Source: Microbacterium sp. LWO14-1.2 (lineage in GTDB: Bacteria > Actinomycetota > Actinomycetes > Actinomycetales > Microbacteriaceae). Taken from it: a stretch of DNA of 64,000 nucleotides. A program made the translations under genes and the position numbers. Numbering within the stretch: position 1 is the first letter of the stretch; each line of letters begins with the position of its first letter. Positions 30,400 to 39,967 of the stretch are shown here, piece by piece. The stretch spans positions 2,976,001 to 3,040,000 of the forward strand of contig NZ_CP151633.1 of NCBI RefSeq assembly GCF_038397715.1, given 5' to 3'. The notes under the pieces are model-generated. The model saw only the letters and a program-made list of their open reading frames with translations, was not told the DNA's origin and ran no database searches.

Positions 30400-31755
30400 A
30401 TGTCGGGCAATCTGAGCATCGACCAGCTGGACGCCGGCATCGCCGCCGGTGAGATCGACACGGTGATCGTCGCCTTCGCGGACGCGCAGGGCAGGCTCGT
30501 CGGCAAGCGCGTGTCGGCGCGGCTGTTCCAGGAGGACATCCTGCACCACGGCGCCGAGGCCTGCGACTACCTCCTCTCGGTCGACGTCGACATGAACACG
30601 GTCGACGGCTACGCGATGTCGGGGTGGGACCGCGGCTACGGCGACATGGTGCTGCGACCGGATGCCGAGACGCTGCGCCGCATCCCCTGGCTCGAGGGCA
30701 CCGCGCTCGTCATGGCCGACCTCGTCTGGCAGAACGGAGAGCCCGTCGGGCCCTCGCCCCGCGCGATCCTCGACCGGCAGCGCGACCGGCTCGCCGAGCG
30801 CGGCTGGACCGCCTACTCCGGCACCGAGCTCGAGTTCATCGTGTTCGAGAACACCTACCGCGACGCCTGGGCGCGCAAGTACGAGGGACTGACTCCCGCG
30901 ACCGACTACAACGTCGACTACAACCTGCTCGCCTCGACGCGCATGGAGCCGCTGCTGCGCGACATCCGCAACAGCATGGACGGCGCCGGCCTGTACTGCG
31001 AGGGGGTGAAGGGCGAATGCAACTTCGGGCAGCAGGAGATCGCGTTCCGCTACGCCGAGGTGCGCGAGACGGCCGACCAGCACGCGATCTACAAGAACGG
31101 CGCCAAGGAGATCGCGGGCAACCACGGCCAGGCGATCACGTTCATGGCGAAGTTCAACGAGCGCGAGGGCAACAGCTGCCACATCCACCTCTCGCTGCGC
31201 GATCGGTCGGGGTCGCCGGTCATGGCCGGCGACGGCGAGCACGGCTTCAGCCCGGTGATGGAGCACTGGATCGCGGGCATCCTCGCGACACTGCGCGAGT
31301 TCACCCTGCTCTACGCGCCGAACATCAATTCGTACAAGCGCTTCGCGAAGGGCAGCTTCGCCCCGACCGGGGTGGCCTGGGGAATCGACAACCGCACGTG
31401 CGCGCTGCGCGTCGTCGGGCAGGGATCGGCGTTGCGCGTCGAGAACCGCGTCCCCGGTGGCGACGTGAACCCGTATCTGGGCATCTCGGCGATCATCGCC
31501 GGCGGACTGTACGGCATCGAGAACGAGCTGCCCCTGCCCGACCGCTTCACCGGCAACGCTTACGAGGATGCCGTGGATCACCTGCCGACCACGCTCCGTG
31601 AGGCCGCGCAGCTGTTCCGCGAATCGACCATCGCCCGCGAGGCGTTCGGCGACGACGTCGTCGAGCACTACCTGAACCAGGCGCGCATCGAGCTCGAGGC
31701 CTACGACGCCGCCGTCACCGACTGGGAGCGCATCCGTGGTTTCGAACGACTCTGA
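30400..31755 (+). CDS. glutamine-synthetase-like gamma-glutamyl-amine ligase (GlnA4/PuuA type)
   Basis: The 451-residue protein has the GS beta-grasp domain (about 15-110) and a catalytic domain with TELEFIVF, FMAKFNEREGNSCHIHLSL, NINSYKRF and NRTCALRVVG. The NSCHIHLS segment with a short insertless core is typical of gamma-glutamyl-amine ligases rather than ammonia-assimilating GlnA. The predicted reaction is glutamate plus amine plus ATP to gamma-glutamyl-amide. An ethanolamine-type permease is divergent and the next gene is a gamma-glutamyl hydrolase, so a role like Streptomyces GlnA4 (gamma-glutamylethanolamide synthetase) is the leading guess. Putrescine or other amines remain possible. 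The SD AGGAGAA precedes ATG 30400. Confidence 0.85.
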   Translation: MSGNLSIDQLDAGIAAGEIDTVIVAFADAQGRLVGKRVSARLFQEDILHHGAEACDYLLSVDVDMNTVDGYAMSGWDRGYGDMVLRPDAETLRRIPWLEGTALVMADLVWQNGEPVGPSPRAILDRQRDRLAERGWTAYSGTELEFIVFENTYRDAWARKYEGLTPATDYNVDYNLLASTRMEPLLRDIRNSMDGAGLYCEGVKGECNFGQQEIAFRYAEVRETADQHAIYKNGAKEIAGNHGQAITFMAKFNEREGNSCHIHLSLRDRSGSPVMAGDGEHGFSPVMEHWIAGILATLREFTLLYAPNINSYKRFAKGSFAPTGVAWGIDNRTCALRVVGQGSALRVENRVPGGDVNPYLGISAIIAGGLYGIENELPLPDRFTGNAYEDAVDHLPTTLREAAQLFRESTIAREAFGDDVVEHYLNQARIELEAYDAAVTDWERIRGFERL

Positions 31756-32488
31756 CCCGGCGCCCCTGATCGGCGTCACGACCTACCTCGAGCGCGCGCA
31801 GCAGGGCGTGTGGGACGTGAGGGCCGCGTTCCTTCCCGAGCAGTACCTCACCGGGGTGACCGACTCCGGCGGCATCGCGCTGCTCCTCCCTCCGCAGGAC
31901 CCGGATGCCGCGGACGCGGCGATCGCCGGGATGGACGGCCTCGTCCTCTCCGGCGGGGCGGACGTGGCGCCCGAACTGTACGGTGAGGAACGGCATCCGC
32001 TCACCGACCCCGCCCGGGTCGACCGCGACGCCTGGGAGCTGGCCCTGTTCCGGGCGGCGGAGCGCCGCCGCATCCCCGTGCTCGCGATCTGCCGCGGGCT
32101 GCAGCTCGTGAACGTCGCCCGCGGCGGCACGCTGCAGCAGCACCTGCCCGAATCGCTGGGCACCGAGAAGTACCGCATCGGCGGGGGCGTGTTCGCCGAG
32201 AACGACGTCGAGGTCGCGGAGGACACGGCGTTCGCCGACATCATCCGCGAGAGCGACGTGCGGGTGCACAGCTACCACCATCAGGGCATCGACAGGCTCG
32301 GCGACGGGCTCGTCGCGGCCGCCCACTCCGACGACGGCCTGGTGCAGGCCTTCGTCGACACCGACGGCGGCCACGTCGTCGGCGTGCAATGGCACCCAGA
32401 GGAGAACGCCGAGGACCGGCGCCTCTTCGCCGACCTCGTCTCGCAGGCGCGCGCGTTCGCCGCGCGCAGGAAGGAGAGTGCGCGATGA
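31736..32488 (+). CDS. gamma-glutamyl-gamma-aminobutyrate hydrolase family protein (peptidase C26)
   Basis: The 250-residue class I amidotransferase-fold enzyme has nucleophile Cys119 in AICRGLQLVN and the His220/Glu222 pair in VQWHPE, a complete catalytic triad. The family includes E. coli PuuD, which frees glutamate from gamma-glutamyl-GABA. In this operon it would release glutamate and the oxidised amine-derived acid at the end of the pathway. The GTG start overlaps the ligase gene by 20 bases, and its stop shares ATGA with the aldehyde dehydrogenase gene. Confidence 0.9.
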   Translation: MVSNDSDPAPLIGVTTYLERAQQGVWDVRAAFLPEQYLTGVTDSGGIALLLPPQDPDAADAAIAGMDGLVLSGGADVAPELYGEERHPLTDPARVDRDAWELALFRAAERRRIPVLAICRGLQLVNVARGGTLQQHLPESLGTEKYRIGGGVFAENDVEVAEDTAFADIIRESDVRVHSYHHQGIDRLGDGLVAAAHSDDGLVQAFVDTDGGHVVGVQWHPEENAEDRRLFADLVSQARAFAARRKESAR

Positions 32489-33843
32489 GCGCCTTCACCG
32501 TGATCGACCCCTCGACCGGCTCCGCCATCCGCGAGGTGCCGCGCGCCGACGTGGGGGAGACGGATGCGGCGATCGCGCGCGCCGTCGCCGCGCAGCGCCG
32601 CTGGGCCGCGCTCGCCCCGGTCGCGCGGGCTGACGCACTGCGCTCCTTCGCGCGGGCCGTCGAGGGCGCTGTCGAGGAACTCGCGCAGCTCGAGGTGCGC
32701 AACTCCGGCCACCCCATCGGGTCTGCCCGCTGGGAGGCCGCCCACGTCGCGCAGGTGCTCAACTACTACTCCGCCGACCCCGAGCGGCTGTCCGGACGAC
32801 AGATCCCGGTGGCCGGGGGCCTCGACGTCACCTTCCACGACCCGTACGGCGTGGTGGGCGTCATCGTCCCGTGGAACTTCCCCATGACGATCGCCGCCTG
32901 GGCGTTCGCGCCCGCGCTCGCCGCGGGCAACGCCGTCGTGCTGAAGCCCGCCGAGCTGACCCCGCTGACCGCGATCCGCCTCGGGCAGCTCGCGCTCGAG
33001 TCCGGCCTGCCCGAGGGGCTCTTCGAGGTCGTGACGGGTTCGGGCTCGGTCGTGGGACAGCGGCTCGTCGAGCACCCCGACGTGCGCAAGGTCGTCTTCA
33101 CCGGGTCGACCGAGGTGGGCATCGAGGTCGCGGCCGGATGCGCGCGGGCGCTCAAGCCGGTCACCCTGGAGCTCGGCGGCAAGAGCGCGAACATCGTGTT
33201 CGACGACGCCGACCTCGAGAAGGCCGCCGCCGCCGTGCCCGGATCCGTGTTCGACAACGCCGGGCAGGACTGCTGCGCGCGCAGCCGGCTGCTCGTGCAG
33301 CGCTCGGTGTACGACCGCTTCCTGGAACTGCTCGAACCGGCCGTCGCCGCCTGGCGTGTGGGCGACCCGTCGAGCGCCGAGACCGACATGGGCCCGCTCA
33401 TCTCCGCCGGCCACCGCGACACCGTGGCGTCGTTCCTCGACGGAGCCGACATCGCGTTCCGCGGCAGCGCCCCGCAAGGGGACGGCTTCTGGTTCGCGCC
33501 GGCCGTCGTGCTCGCCGACCCCGGTGACCGGATCGCCCAGCAGGAGGTCTTCGGGCCGGTCGTCGCCGTGCTGCCGTTCGACGACGAAGCGGACGCCATC
33601 CGCCTCGCGAACGACACGATCTACGGGCTCGCCGGCTCGCTGTGGACGCAGAACCTCGGGCGGGCCGTTCGCGTCTCGCGCGGCGTGCAGAGCGGAGTGC
33701 TGTCGGTGAACTCCCACTCGTCCGTGCGCTACGCCACCCCGTTCGGCGGCATGAAGGCCTCGGGTCTCGGCCGCGAACTCGGCCCGGACGCGGCCGAGCA
33801 CTTCACCGAGACGAAGAACGTGTTCTTCGCGACCGACGACTGA
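32485..33843 (+). CDS. NAD(P)-dependent aldehyde dehydrogenase of the gamma-glutamylation operon
   Basis: ATG 32485 (AAGGAGAG upstream, ATGA overlap) gives 452 residues. Catalytic Cys263 lies in FDNAGQDCCA and general base Glu229 in LELGGKSAN; the cofactor segment IVPWNFPM and the lysine in LKPAELTPL are intact. It is predicted to oxidise the gamma-glutamyl-aminoaldehyde to the acid (PuuC role). It is slightly shorter than the usual 475-500 residues at the N-terminus. The SDR gene follows after 43 bases with its own SD (GGAGAGAGC). Confidence 0.92.
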   Translation: MSAFTVIDPSTGSAIREVPRADVGETDAAIARAVAAQRRWAALAPVARADALRSFARAVEGAVEELAQLEVRNSGHPIGSARWEAAHVAQVLNYYSADPERLSGRQIPVAGGLDVTFHDPYGVVGVIVPWNFPMTIAAWAFAPALAAGNAVVLKPAELTPLTAIRLGQLALESGLPEGLFEVVTGSGSVVGQRLVEHPDVRKVVFTGSTEVGIEVAAGCARALKPVTLELGGKSANIVFDDADLEKAAAAVPGSVFDNAGQDCCARSRLLVQRSVYDRFLELLEPAVAAWRVGDPSSAETDMGPLISAGHRDTVASFLDGADIAFRGSAPQGDGFWFAPAVVLADPGDRIAQQEVFGPVVAVLPFDDEADAIRLANDTIYGLAGSLWTQNLGRAVRVSRGVQSGVLSVNSHSSVRYATPFGGMKASGLGRELGPDAAEHFTETKNVFFATDD

Positions 33844-33886
33844 CCACGGCATCCGCCCCCGATCCATCCCAGCAACGGAGAGAGCA

Positions 33887-34666
33887 ATGACCATCGACCT
33901 GACCCAGCGTCTCAAGGACCGCGTCGCGATCATCACCGGAGGCGCGAGCGGCATCGGCTTCGCCACCGCACGCCGCTTCGCCGCAGAAGGCGCGTTCGTC
34001 GTCATCGCCGACGTCGACCCCGCCACCGGAGAGAAGGCCGCCGCCGAGGTGGGCGGAGCCTTCCGCCCCGTCGACGTCGCCGACGAGGCGAAGGTGAACG
34101 CCCTGTTCGACGGCGTCGCCGAGGAATTCGGCCGCATCGACATCGCCTTCAACAACGCGGGCATCTCACCCGCCGACGACGACTCGATCGAGACCACCGA
34201 GCTGCCGGCCTGGGACCGGGTGCAGGACGTGAACCTCAAGAGCGTGTACCTGTGCAGCCGCGCCGCCCTGCGCCACATGGTGCCGGCCGGACGCGGATCC
34301 ATCATCAACACCGCCTCGTTCGTGGCGCTGCTCGGGTCGGCGACCTCGCAGATCAGTTACACGGCCTCGAAGGGCGGCGTGCTCGCGATGTCGCGCGAGC
34401 TGGGCGTGCAGTTCGCCAGGCAGGGCGTGCGGGTGAACGCCCTCTGCCCCGGCCCGGTGAACACGCCGCTGCTGCAGGAGCTCTTCGCGAAGGACCCCGA
34501 GCGTGCGCAGCGTCGTCTCGTGCACGTGCCGATGGGGCGCTTCGCCGAGCCGGAGGAGCTCGCGGCCGCCGTGGCGTTCCTGGCCTCCGACGACTCCTCG
34601 TTCATCACGGCCAGCGCGTTCGTGGTCGACGGCGGCATCACCAACGCCTACGTCACCCCGCTGTGA
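33887..34666 (+). CDS. SDR-family oxidoreductase
   Basis: The 259-residue classical short-chain dehydrogenase has the cofactor site TGGASGIG (17-24), Asp-containing VIADVDP (favouring NAD), NNAG, the active-site YTASKGG and a Ser upstream in NTASFVALLG. In the operon context it could oxidise the alcohol of a gamma-glutamyl amino alcohol to the aldehyde used by the preceding dehydrogenase. That would replace the amine oxidase (PuuB) absent here. The role is an inference; many SDRs act on sugars or ketoacyl groups. Confidence 0.88.
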   Translation: MTIDLTQRLKDRVAIITGGASGIGFATARRFAAEGAFVVIADVDPATGEKAAAEVGGAFRPVDVADEAKVNALFDGVAEEFGRIDIAFNNAGISPADDDSIETTELPAWDRVQDVNLKSVYLCSRAALRHMVPAGRGSIINTASFVALLGSATSQISYTASKGGVLAMSRELGVQFARQGVRVNALCPGPVNTPLLQELFAKDPERAQRRLVHVPMGRFAEPEELAAAVAFLASDDSSFITASAFVVDGGITNAYVTPL

Positions 34667-34699
34667 GCCCGGCCCATCGCGCTGTGACAGGGTGAGACC

Positions 34700-35428
34700 A
34701 TGAGCGACCGCGTCCCCGACGGCGACCTCGTCGAGGTCAGGCGAGCGGTGTACCGCCCGCTGCGGCGGGGCAACGCCCTCGAGGACGCGGTGTCGCGGCT
34801 CGTGCAGACCATCCGGCTCGGCGTGGTCGCCCCGGGGGAGTCCCTGCCCCCGGAGCGCGAGCTCGCGGCATCCTTCGGCGTCAGCCGCGACACCGTGCGC
34901 GACGCGATCAGGGAGCTCGCCGACACCGGGTACCTCCTGCCCAAGCGCGGCCGGTACGGCGGCACCTTCGTCGCAGACCCGCTGCCGCATCCCTCGGATG
35001 CCGGCGCCGTGACGCCCGCCGAGATCGACGACGTCCTGGGCCTCCGGCGAGTGCTCGAGACCGGCGCCGCCCGGGCCGCGGCCGGGCGCTCGCTCGACGC
35101 CGGCGTCCGTGCCGACCTCTGGGCGAGGCACGAGGCCGCGCTGCCCGCGGGGCCCGAGGAGTACCGCCGCCTCGACACGCTGCTGCACCTCGCGATCGCC
35201 GAGGCCGCTGGCATCCCGTCGCTCGTGGCGCTCGTCGCCGAGAACCGGGCGTCGGTCAACGTGTGGCTCGACACGTTCCCGCTGCTGCCGCGCAACATCC
35301 AGCACTCGGGCGAGCAGCACGAGCGCATCGTCTCGTCGATCCTCGCGGGCAGGCCGGATGCCGCCGAGGCGGCCATGAACGACCACCTCGCCGGCTCCGA
35401 GGCTCTGCTGCGCGGATTCCTCGTCTAG
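34700..35428 (+). CDS. FadR-type GntR-family regulator (FCD domain)
   Basis: The 242-residue protein has an N-terminal winged helix with PPERELAASFGVSRDTVRDA (about 50-69) and a C-terminal all-helical FCD ligand domain carrying the LHLAIAEAAG segment with metal-binding His candidates. It closes the gamma-glutamylation operon and probably regulates it in response to the amine or an intermediate. Its stop codon overlaps the convergent aminotransferase stop (CTAG, 35425-35428), so no terminator separates them. Confidence 0.9.
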   Translation: MSDRVPDGDLVEVRRAVYRPLRRGNALEDAVSRLVQTIRLGVVAPGESLPPERELAASFGVSRDTVRDAIRELADTGYLLPKRGRYGGTFVADPLPHPSDAGAVTPAEIDDVLGLRRVLETGAARAAAGRSLDAGVRADLWARHEAALPAGPEEYRRLDTLLHLAIAEAAGIPSLVALVAENRASVNVWLDTFPLLPRNIQHSGEQHERIVSSILAGRPDAAEAAMNDHLAGSEALLRGFLV

Positions 35429-36813
35429 CCCGCGGCGTGCTCGTCGGCGACTGAGAGCGCGTCATCGAGCACGGCCAGGCCGCGGACGAGCTCCTCCTCG
35501 GTGATGACGAGCGGCGGCGCGACGTGCATGCGGTTGAAGTGCGTGAACGGCCAGACCCCCGCCTTCTTCGCCGCCGCCGCGAAGGCGGTCATGGGCGCGG
35601 CCTCCGCCCCCGAGGCGTTGAAGGGCACGAGCGGCTCTCGCGTCTCCTTGTCGCGCACGAGCTCGACGGCCCAGAACAGACCGCGACCCCTGACCTCGCC
35701 CACGCTCGGGTGGGTGTCGACCCACGAGCGCAGCGTCGGCTCGACGATGCGTTCGCCGAGGTCGCGCACTCGTTCCAGGATGCCGTCGCGACGGAACACC
35801 TCGAACGTCGCGACTCCGGCGGCGCAGGCCAGCGGGTGCCCCGAGTAGGTGAGTCCACCGGCGAACGGCGTCGTCTCGAAGGCCTTCGCGATGCGCTCGG
35901 AGATCACGACGCCGCCGAGCGGTACGTAGCCGGAGTTGACTCCCTTCGCGAACGTGATGAGGTCGGGCTGCGCGTCGAACGCGTCGATGCCGAACCACTC
36001 GCCGAGGCGGCCGAACCCCACCATCACCTCGTCGGCGATGTACACGATGCCGTAGCGGTCGCACAGCTCGCGGACGCCCTGCAGGTAGCCGGGCGGCGGT
36101 ACGAGCACGCCGTTCGTGCCGACGACGGTCTCGATGATGATCGCCGCGATCGTGTGCGGGCCCTCCAGCTGGACCGTCTGCTCGAGGTGCGCGAGTGCGC
36201 GCTCCGATTCCTGCTCGGCGTTCTCGGCGTGGAACGGCGAGCGGTAGAGGTACGGACCGAAGAACCGGACGGAACCCGAGTCGACCGTGTCGTTCGCCCA
36301 GCGCCGCGGGTCGCCCGTGAGCGAGATCGCGGTCGAGGTGGAGCCGTGATAGCTGCGGTACATCGACAGGACCTTGCGGCGTCCGGTCGTCTGCCGCGCC
36401 ATCCGCACCGCGTACTCGTTCGCCTCGGCGCCGCCGTTGGTGAAGAACACCTTCTGGAAGCCCTCGGGTGAGACCTCGACGATGAGGCGCGCGAGCTCGC
36501 CCCGCACGTCGTTCGCCACGGCGGGCTGGATCGTCGCGAGACGACCCGCCTGCTGCTGGATCGCCGCGACGAGATCCGGATGCTGGTGCCCGAGGTTCAG
36601 GTTCACCAGCTGGCTGGAGAAGTCGAGGTAGGCGTTTCCGGCGTAGTCCCAGAACGTCGACCCCTCGCCGGCGGCGACGGGGAGCGGGTCGATGAGACCC
36701 TGGGCGCTCCAGGAGTGGAACACGTGCCCGCGATCGTCGGCACGCACCTGCGCTTCGGCGTCGGGGGCGGGCAGCTCGTGCGAGGCGCCGTGGCGGTCGG
36801 TGAAAGCAGTCAT
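35425..36813 (-). CDS. class III PLP aminotransferase, omega-amino-acid type
   Basis: The 462-residue fold type I aminotransferase has the PLP phosphate segment NGGAEANEYAV (126-136), Asp261 in IADEVMVGFGRLG for the pyridine nitrogen, and Schiff-base Lys290 in ITFAKGVNSGY. It belongs to the group acting on terminal amino groups (beta-alanine, GABA, taurine, putrescine). It follows the MmsA-type dehydrogenase gene on the same strand by 21 bases. Together they could convert beta-alanine through malonate semialdehyde to acetyl-CoA, which is an inference from pairing. Regulation may be by the divergent PucR protein. Confidence 0.88.
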   Translation of the reverse strand: MTAFTDRHGASHELPAPDAEAQVRADDRGHVFHSWSAQGLIDPLPVAAGEGSTFWDYAGNAYLDFSSQLVNLNLGHQHPDLVAAIQQQAGRLATIQPAVANDVRGELARLIVEVSPEGFQKVFFTNGGAEANEYAVRMARQTTGRRKVLSMYRSYHGSTSTAISLTGDPRRWANDTVDSGSVRFFGPYLYRSPFHAENAEQESERALAHLEQTVQLEGPHTIAAIIIETVVGTNGVLVPPPGYLQGVRELCDRYGIVYIADEVMVGFGRLGEWFGIDAFDAQPDLITFAKGVNSGYVPLGGVVISERIAKAFETTPFAGGLTYSGHPLACAAGVATFEVFRRDGILERVRDLGERIVEPTLRSWVDTHPSVGEVRGRGLFWAVELVRDKETREPLVPFNASGAEAAPMTAFAAAAKKAGVWPFTHFNRMHVAPPLVITEEELVRGLAVLDDALSVADEHAAG

Positions 36814-36834
36814 GGTCTTCTCTCCGTGCGCCGG

Positions 36835-38319
36835 TCAGTGGTTGCTCGGGAAGCCGAGGTCGATCTGCGAGGGGGTGTGGTCGGGCCAGCGGGTCGTGAC
36901 GACCTTCGACCGCGTGTAGAAGTGCACCGACTCGGGTCCGTAGATGTGCGAGTCCCCGAACAGCGAGTCCTTCCAGCCGCCGAACGAGTAGGCGCCGATC
37001 GGCACGGGGATCGGCACGTTCACTCCGACCATGCCGACCTCGATGTCGAACTCGTACTGGCGGGCCGTGCCGCCGTCTCGCGTGAAGATCGCCGTGCCGT
37101 TGCCGTAGGCGTTCGCGTTGACGAGCTCGACCGCCTCGGCGTAGCTCTCGACGCGGACCACCCCGAGGACCGGGCCGAAGATCTCGTCGTCGTACGCCTT
37201 CATGCCGGGGGCCACGTGGTCGAGCAGGCTCACGCCGATGAAGAAGCCGTCGGAGTCGAATTCCTTCTCGGTGCCGTCGACGACGACGGTGGCGCCCTCG
37301 GCGGCGGCGCCGGTCACGTACGAGGCGACGCGGTCGCGGTGCTCGCGGGTGATGAGCGGACCCATCTCGCTCGCCTCGTCGGTTCCTGCGCCGATCGTGA
37401 GGCCCTCGATGCGCGAGGCGATCGCCGCGACGAGGTCGTCGGCCACGTCTCCGACGGCGACGAGCACCGACACGGCCATGCAGCGCTCGCCGGCGGAGCC
37501 GTACGCGGCGGAGATTGCGGCGTCGGCCGCGGCGTCGATGTCGGCATCCGGCATCACGACCATGTGGTTCTTCGCACCGCCGAGAGCCTGCACCCGCTTG
37601 CCGTTCGCCGAGGCGCGCTGGTAGATCGAGCGGGCGATGGGCGTGGAGCCGACGAAGCTGACGGCGTTCACGCGCGGCGAATCGAGCAGGGCGTCGACGG
37701 CCTCCTTGTCGCCGTGCACGACGTTGAGCACGCCGTCGGGAAGGCCTGCCTCCTGGAAGAGCTCGGCCAGCCACACGGCTGCCGAGGGGTCCTTCTCGCT
37801 CGGCTTGAGCACGACGGTGTTGCCGCACGCGATGGCCGAGGCGACCATCCACAGCGGAACCATCACGGGGAAGTTGAAGGGGGTGACGGCGGCGACGACG
37901 CCCACCGGCTGCTTCACCGAGTGCACGTCGACGCCCCGAGCGACCTGCTCGCTGCGCTCGCCCTTGAGCAGGTGCACGAGTCCGGCCGCGAACTCGACGT
38001 TCTCGATTCCGCGTGACACCTCGCCCGCGGCATCCGAGAGCACCTTGCCGTGCTCGGACGTGACGATCGCGGCGAGTTCGGGGGTGCGCTCCTTGAGCAG
38101 CTGACGCAGGCGGAAGAACACGTCGGCGCGCTTGATGAGGCTCGTCTCGCGCCAGGCGGGGAGCGCGGCGGCCGCCGCGGCGATCGCCTGCTCGACCTCG
38201 GCGGTCGAGGCGAAGGCGACGTGCTTGGTCACCCGCCCCGTGGCGGGGTCGAAGACCTCGCCCGTTCGTGCCGCTTCCGCGGTCTGTGCTCCGTTGATGA
38301 CGTGACGGACGATGTCCAC
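36835..38319 (-). CDS. mmsA: CoA-acylating (methyl)malonate-semialdehyde dehydrogenase
   Basis: GTG 38319 with an AGGAG five bases upstream gives 494 residues, the usual length. Catalytic Cys280 is in GSAGERCMAVS. The position of the general base found in other aldehyde dehydrogenases is in QALGGAKNHMVVMPDAD, which lacks the Glu, a hallmark of MmsA/IolA CoA-acylating enzymes. The enzyme decarboxylates malonate or methylmalonate semialdehyde to acetyl- or propionyl-CoA with NAD. It is first in a two-gene unit with an omega-aminotransferase and is divergent from pucR. Confidence 0.93.
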   Translation of the reverse strand: MDIVRHVINGAQTAEAARTGEVFDPATGRVTKHVAFASTAEVEQAIAAAAAALPAWRETSLIKRADVFFRLRQLLKERTPELAAIVTSEHGKVLSDAAGEVSRGIENVEFAAGLVHLLKGERSEQVARGVDVHSVKQPVGVVAAVTPFNFPVMVPLWMVASAIACGNTVVLKPSEKDPSAAVWLAELFQEAGLPDGVLNVVHGDKEAVDALLDSPRVNAVSFVGSTPIARSIYQRASANGKRVQALGGAKNHMVVMPDADIDAAADAAISAAYGSAGERCMAVSVLVAVGDVADDLVAAIASRIEGLTIGAGTDEASEMGPLITREHRDRVASYVTGAAAEGATVVVDGTEKEFDSDGFFIGVSLLDHVAPGMKAYDDEIFGPVLGVVRVESYAEAVELVNANAYGNGTAIFTRDGGTARQYEFDIEVGMVGVNVPIPVPIGAYSFGGWKDSLFGDSHIYGPESVHFYTRSKVVTTRWPDHTPSQIDLGFPSNH

Positions 38320-38409
38320 GCTGCTCCTCGATGCTCGTGCGCGGTGTCTCGGACACTCTGACCGACTCCCGCTACTCTGGTTCTCGTCCATGCTCACAGA
38401 GATCGGCGG

Positions 38410-39957
38410 GTGATACCGGTGTCAGATCGTCATGACTTCTCCGAGAATCGGACAGAGCGTCCGGCCGCATCTGGTTTCCTCACGGTGGCCGACGTCCTGA
38501 CCAGTGCCGCGCTGCAGCGCGGTGCGCCGGAGGTCATCGTCGGCGGCGCGGCCCTCGAGGCCGTGGTGCGCTGGGTGCACGTCTCCGACAGCACGGGTGT
38601 CGCGCGCCTCCTCGACGGAGGGGAGCTCCTGCTCACGACGGGGGCGGCGTGGCCGGACGACGACCGGATGCTGCGCGAGTTCGCCGTGCGCCTGCACGAG
38701 GTCGGCCTCGCCGGGATCGTCCTCGAACTGGGCGACCGGCACCCCGAGGTCCCCGCGGCAGTGGCCGAGGTGTGCGCGAGGGAGGGCCTCGCACTCGTCG
38801 CCCTCACCCGCGAGGTGAAGTTCGTCACGGTCACCGAGGCCGTGCACCACGCGCTCATCGCCGCGCAGACGGCCGCGCTGGAGGAGCGACGGCACCTGCA
38901 CGAGCTCTTCACGGGGCTGAGCCTGCAGGGCGCACCGGCCGACGTCGTCGTCGCCGAGACCGCGCGGGCGATCGGCGCCCCGGTGATGCTCGAGAACCGT
39001 GCTGGCGAGCTGATCGCGGGCGAGTACCTCGGGCGAAGGGTGGCCGAGGCGCTGGACGGACGGGAGCGGGCGGACCGCGTGCCGGTGCAGGCGCGGGGCA
39101 CCCGGTGGGGCACGCTGCTCGCGCTCCCGGGCGCGGAGCCGGCTGCCGGTCGGCTCACGGTGCTCGAGCAGGGGGCGACGGCGCTCGCGTTCGGCTGCCT
39201 CGCCGACGGGGGCGATGTCGAGTGGTCGCTGCTCGCTCAGCGCAGCGTGATCGACGATCTGCTCGGAGCCCGGTTCGCGGATGCCGATGACATCGCCGCG
39301 CGGCTCGGGGCCGGGGGATTCGAGTTGCGGGGGCGGCGGTGCCACGGCATCGTGGTCGGGGGATCCGACTCGATCGCGGGGCTCGCCTACCGCGCCAGGC
39401 AGGCGGGGCTCGCGGTCGTCGCGGCCCGCGCCGGCGACCACGACGTCGCGCTGCTGTCAGCGCCGGCATCCGCAGAGCTCGACGACGCGACCCTGCTGCG
39501 CATCGCCGGTCCCGGCCGTCCGGTGTTCGCGGGGCCGGTCGCCGAGGACGTGCCCGGCCTGCTCTCGTCCCTCCGCGCGGCCCGCGACCTCGCCGACAGC
39601 GAGGGGTCGGGCGGCGGCGCTCGTGTGCGGCGGGTGGGCGACCGACCGCTCGAACGGCTCGTGGTGACGCTGCGTGACGATCGACGCCTGCACGAGCACA
39701 GCGAGCGGATGCTGTCGCCGCTGATCCGCTACGACGAGGAGCGGCGCGGCGACCTGCTCGACGTGCTGGCAGCGCTGCTCGCCCACCCGGGAAATCGTTC
39801 GGCCGCGGCTGCGGCGAGCCACCTGTCCCGGTCGGTGTTCTATCAGCGGCTCACGCTCATCGGCGATCTGCTGAACGCCGACCTCGACGACGGGGAGACC
39901 CTGGCCGCGCTGCACCTCGCGCTGCTCGCACGGCGGCGCACCGCGCCGCGGGGCTGA
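38410..39957 (+). CDS. PucR-family transcriptional regulator
   Basis: The 515-residue protein has an N-terminal PucR sensory domain (about 22-150, with LTVADVLTSAALQRG and LLLTTGAAW), a GGDEF-like middle region, and a C-terminal PucR HTH with NRSAAAAASHLSRSVFYQRL. The family controls purine, GABA, proline and polyamine catabolic genes. It is divergent from mmsA-aminotransferase, with 90 bases between the starts, and convergent with another aminotransferase gene, so it is probably the local activator. The start is GTG 38410; GTG 38419 is also possible. Confidence 0.88.
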   Translation: MIPVSDRHDFSENRTERPAASGFLTVADVLTSAALQRGAPEVIVGGAALEAVVRWVHVSDSTGVARLLDGGELLLTTGAAWPDDDRMLREFAVRLHEVGLAGIVLELGDRHPEVPAAVAEVCAREGLALVALTREVKFVTVTEAVHHALIAAQTAALEERRHLHELFTGLSLQGAPADVVVAETARAIGAPVMLENRAGELIAGEYLGRRVAEALDGRERADRVPVQARGTRWGTLLALPGAEPAAGRLTVLEQGATALAFGCLADGGDVEWSLLAQRSVIDDLLGARFADADDIAARLGAGGFELRGRRCHGIVVGGSDSIAGLAYRARQAGLAVVAARAGDHDVALLSAPASAELDDATLLRIAGPGRPVFAGPVAEDVPGLLSSLRAARDLADSEGSGGGARVRRVGDRPLERLVVTLRDDRRLHEHSERMLSPLIRYDEERRGDLLDVLAALLAHPGNRSAAAAASHLSRSVFYQRLTLIGDLLNADLDDGETLAALHLALLARRRTAPRG

Positions 39958-39967
39958 TCCGGGCGCG

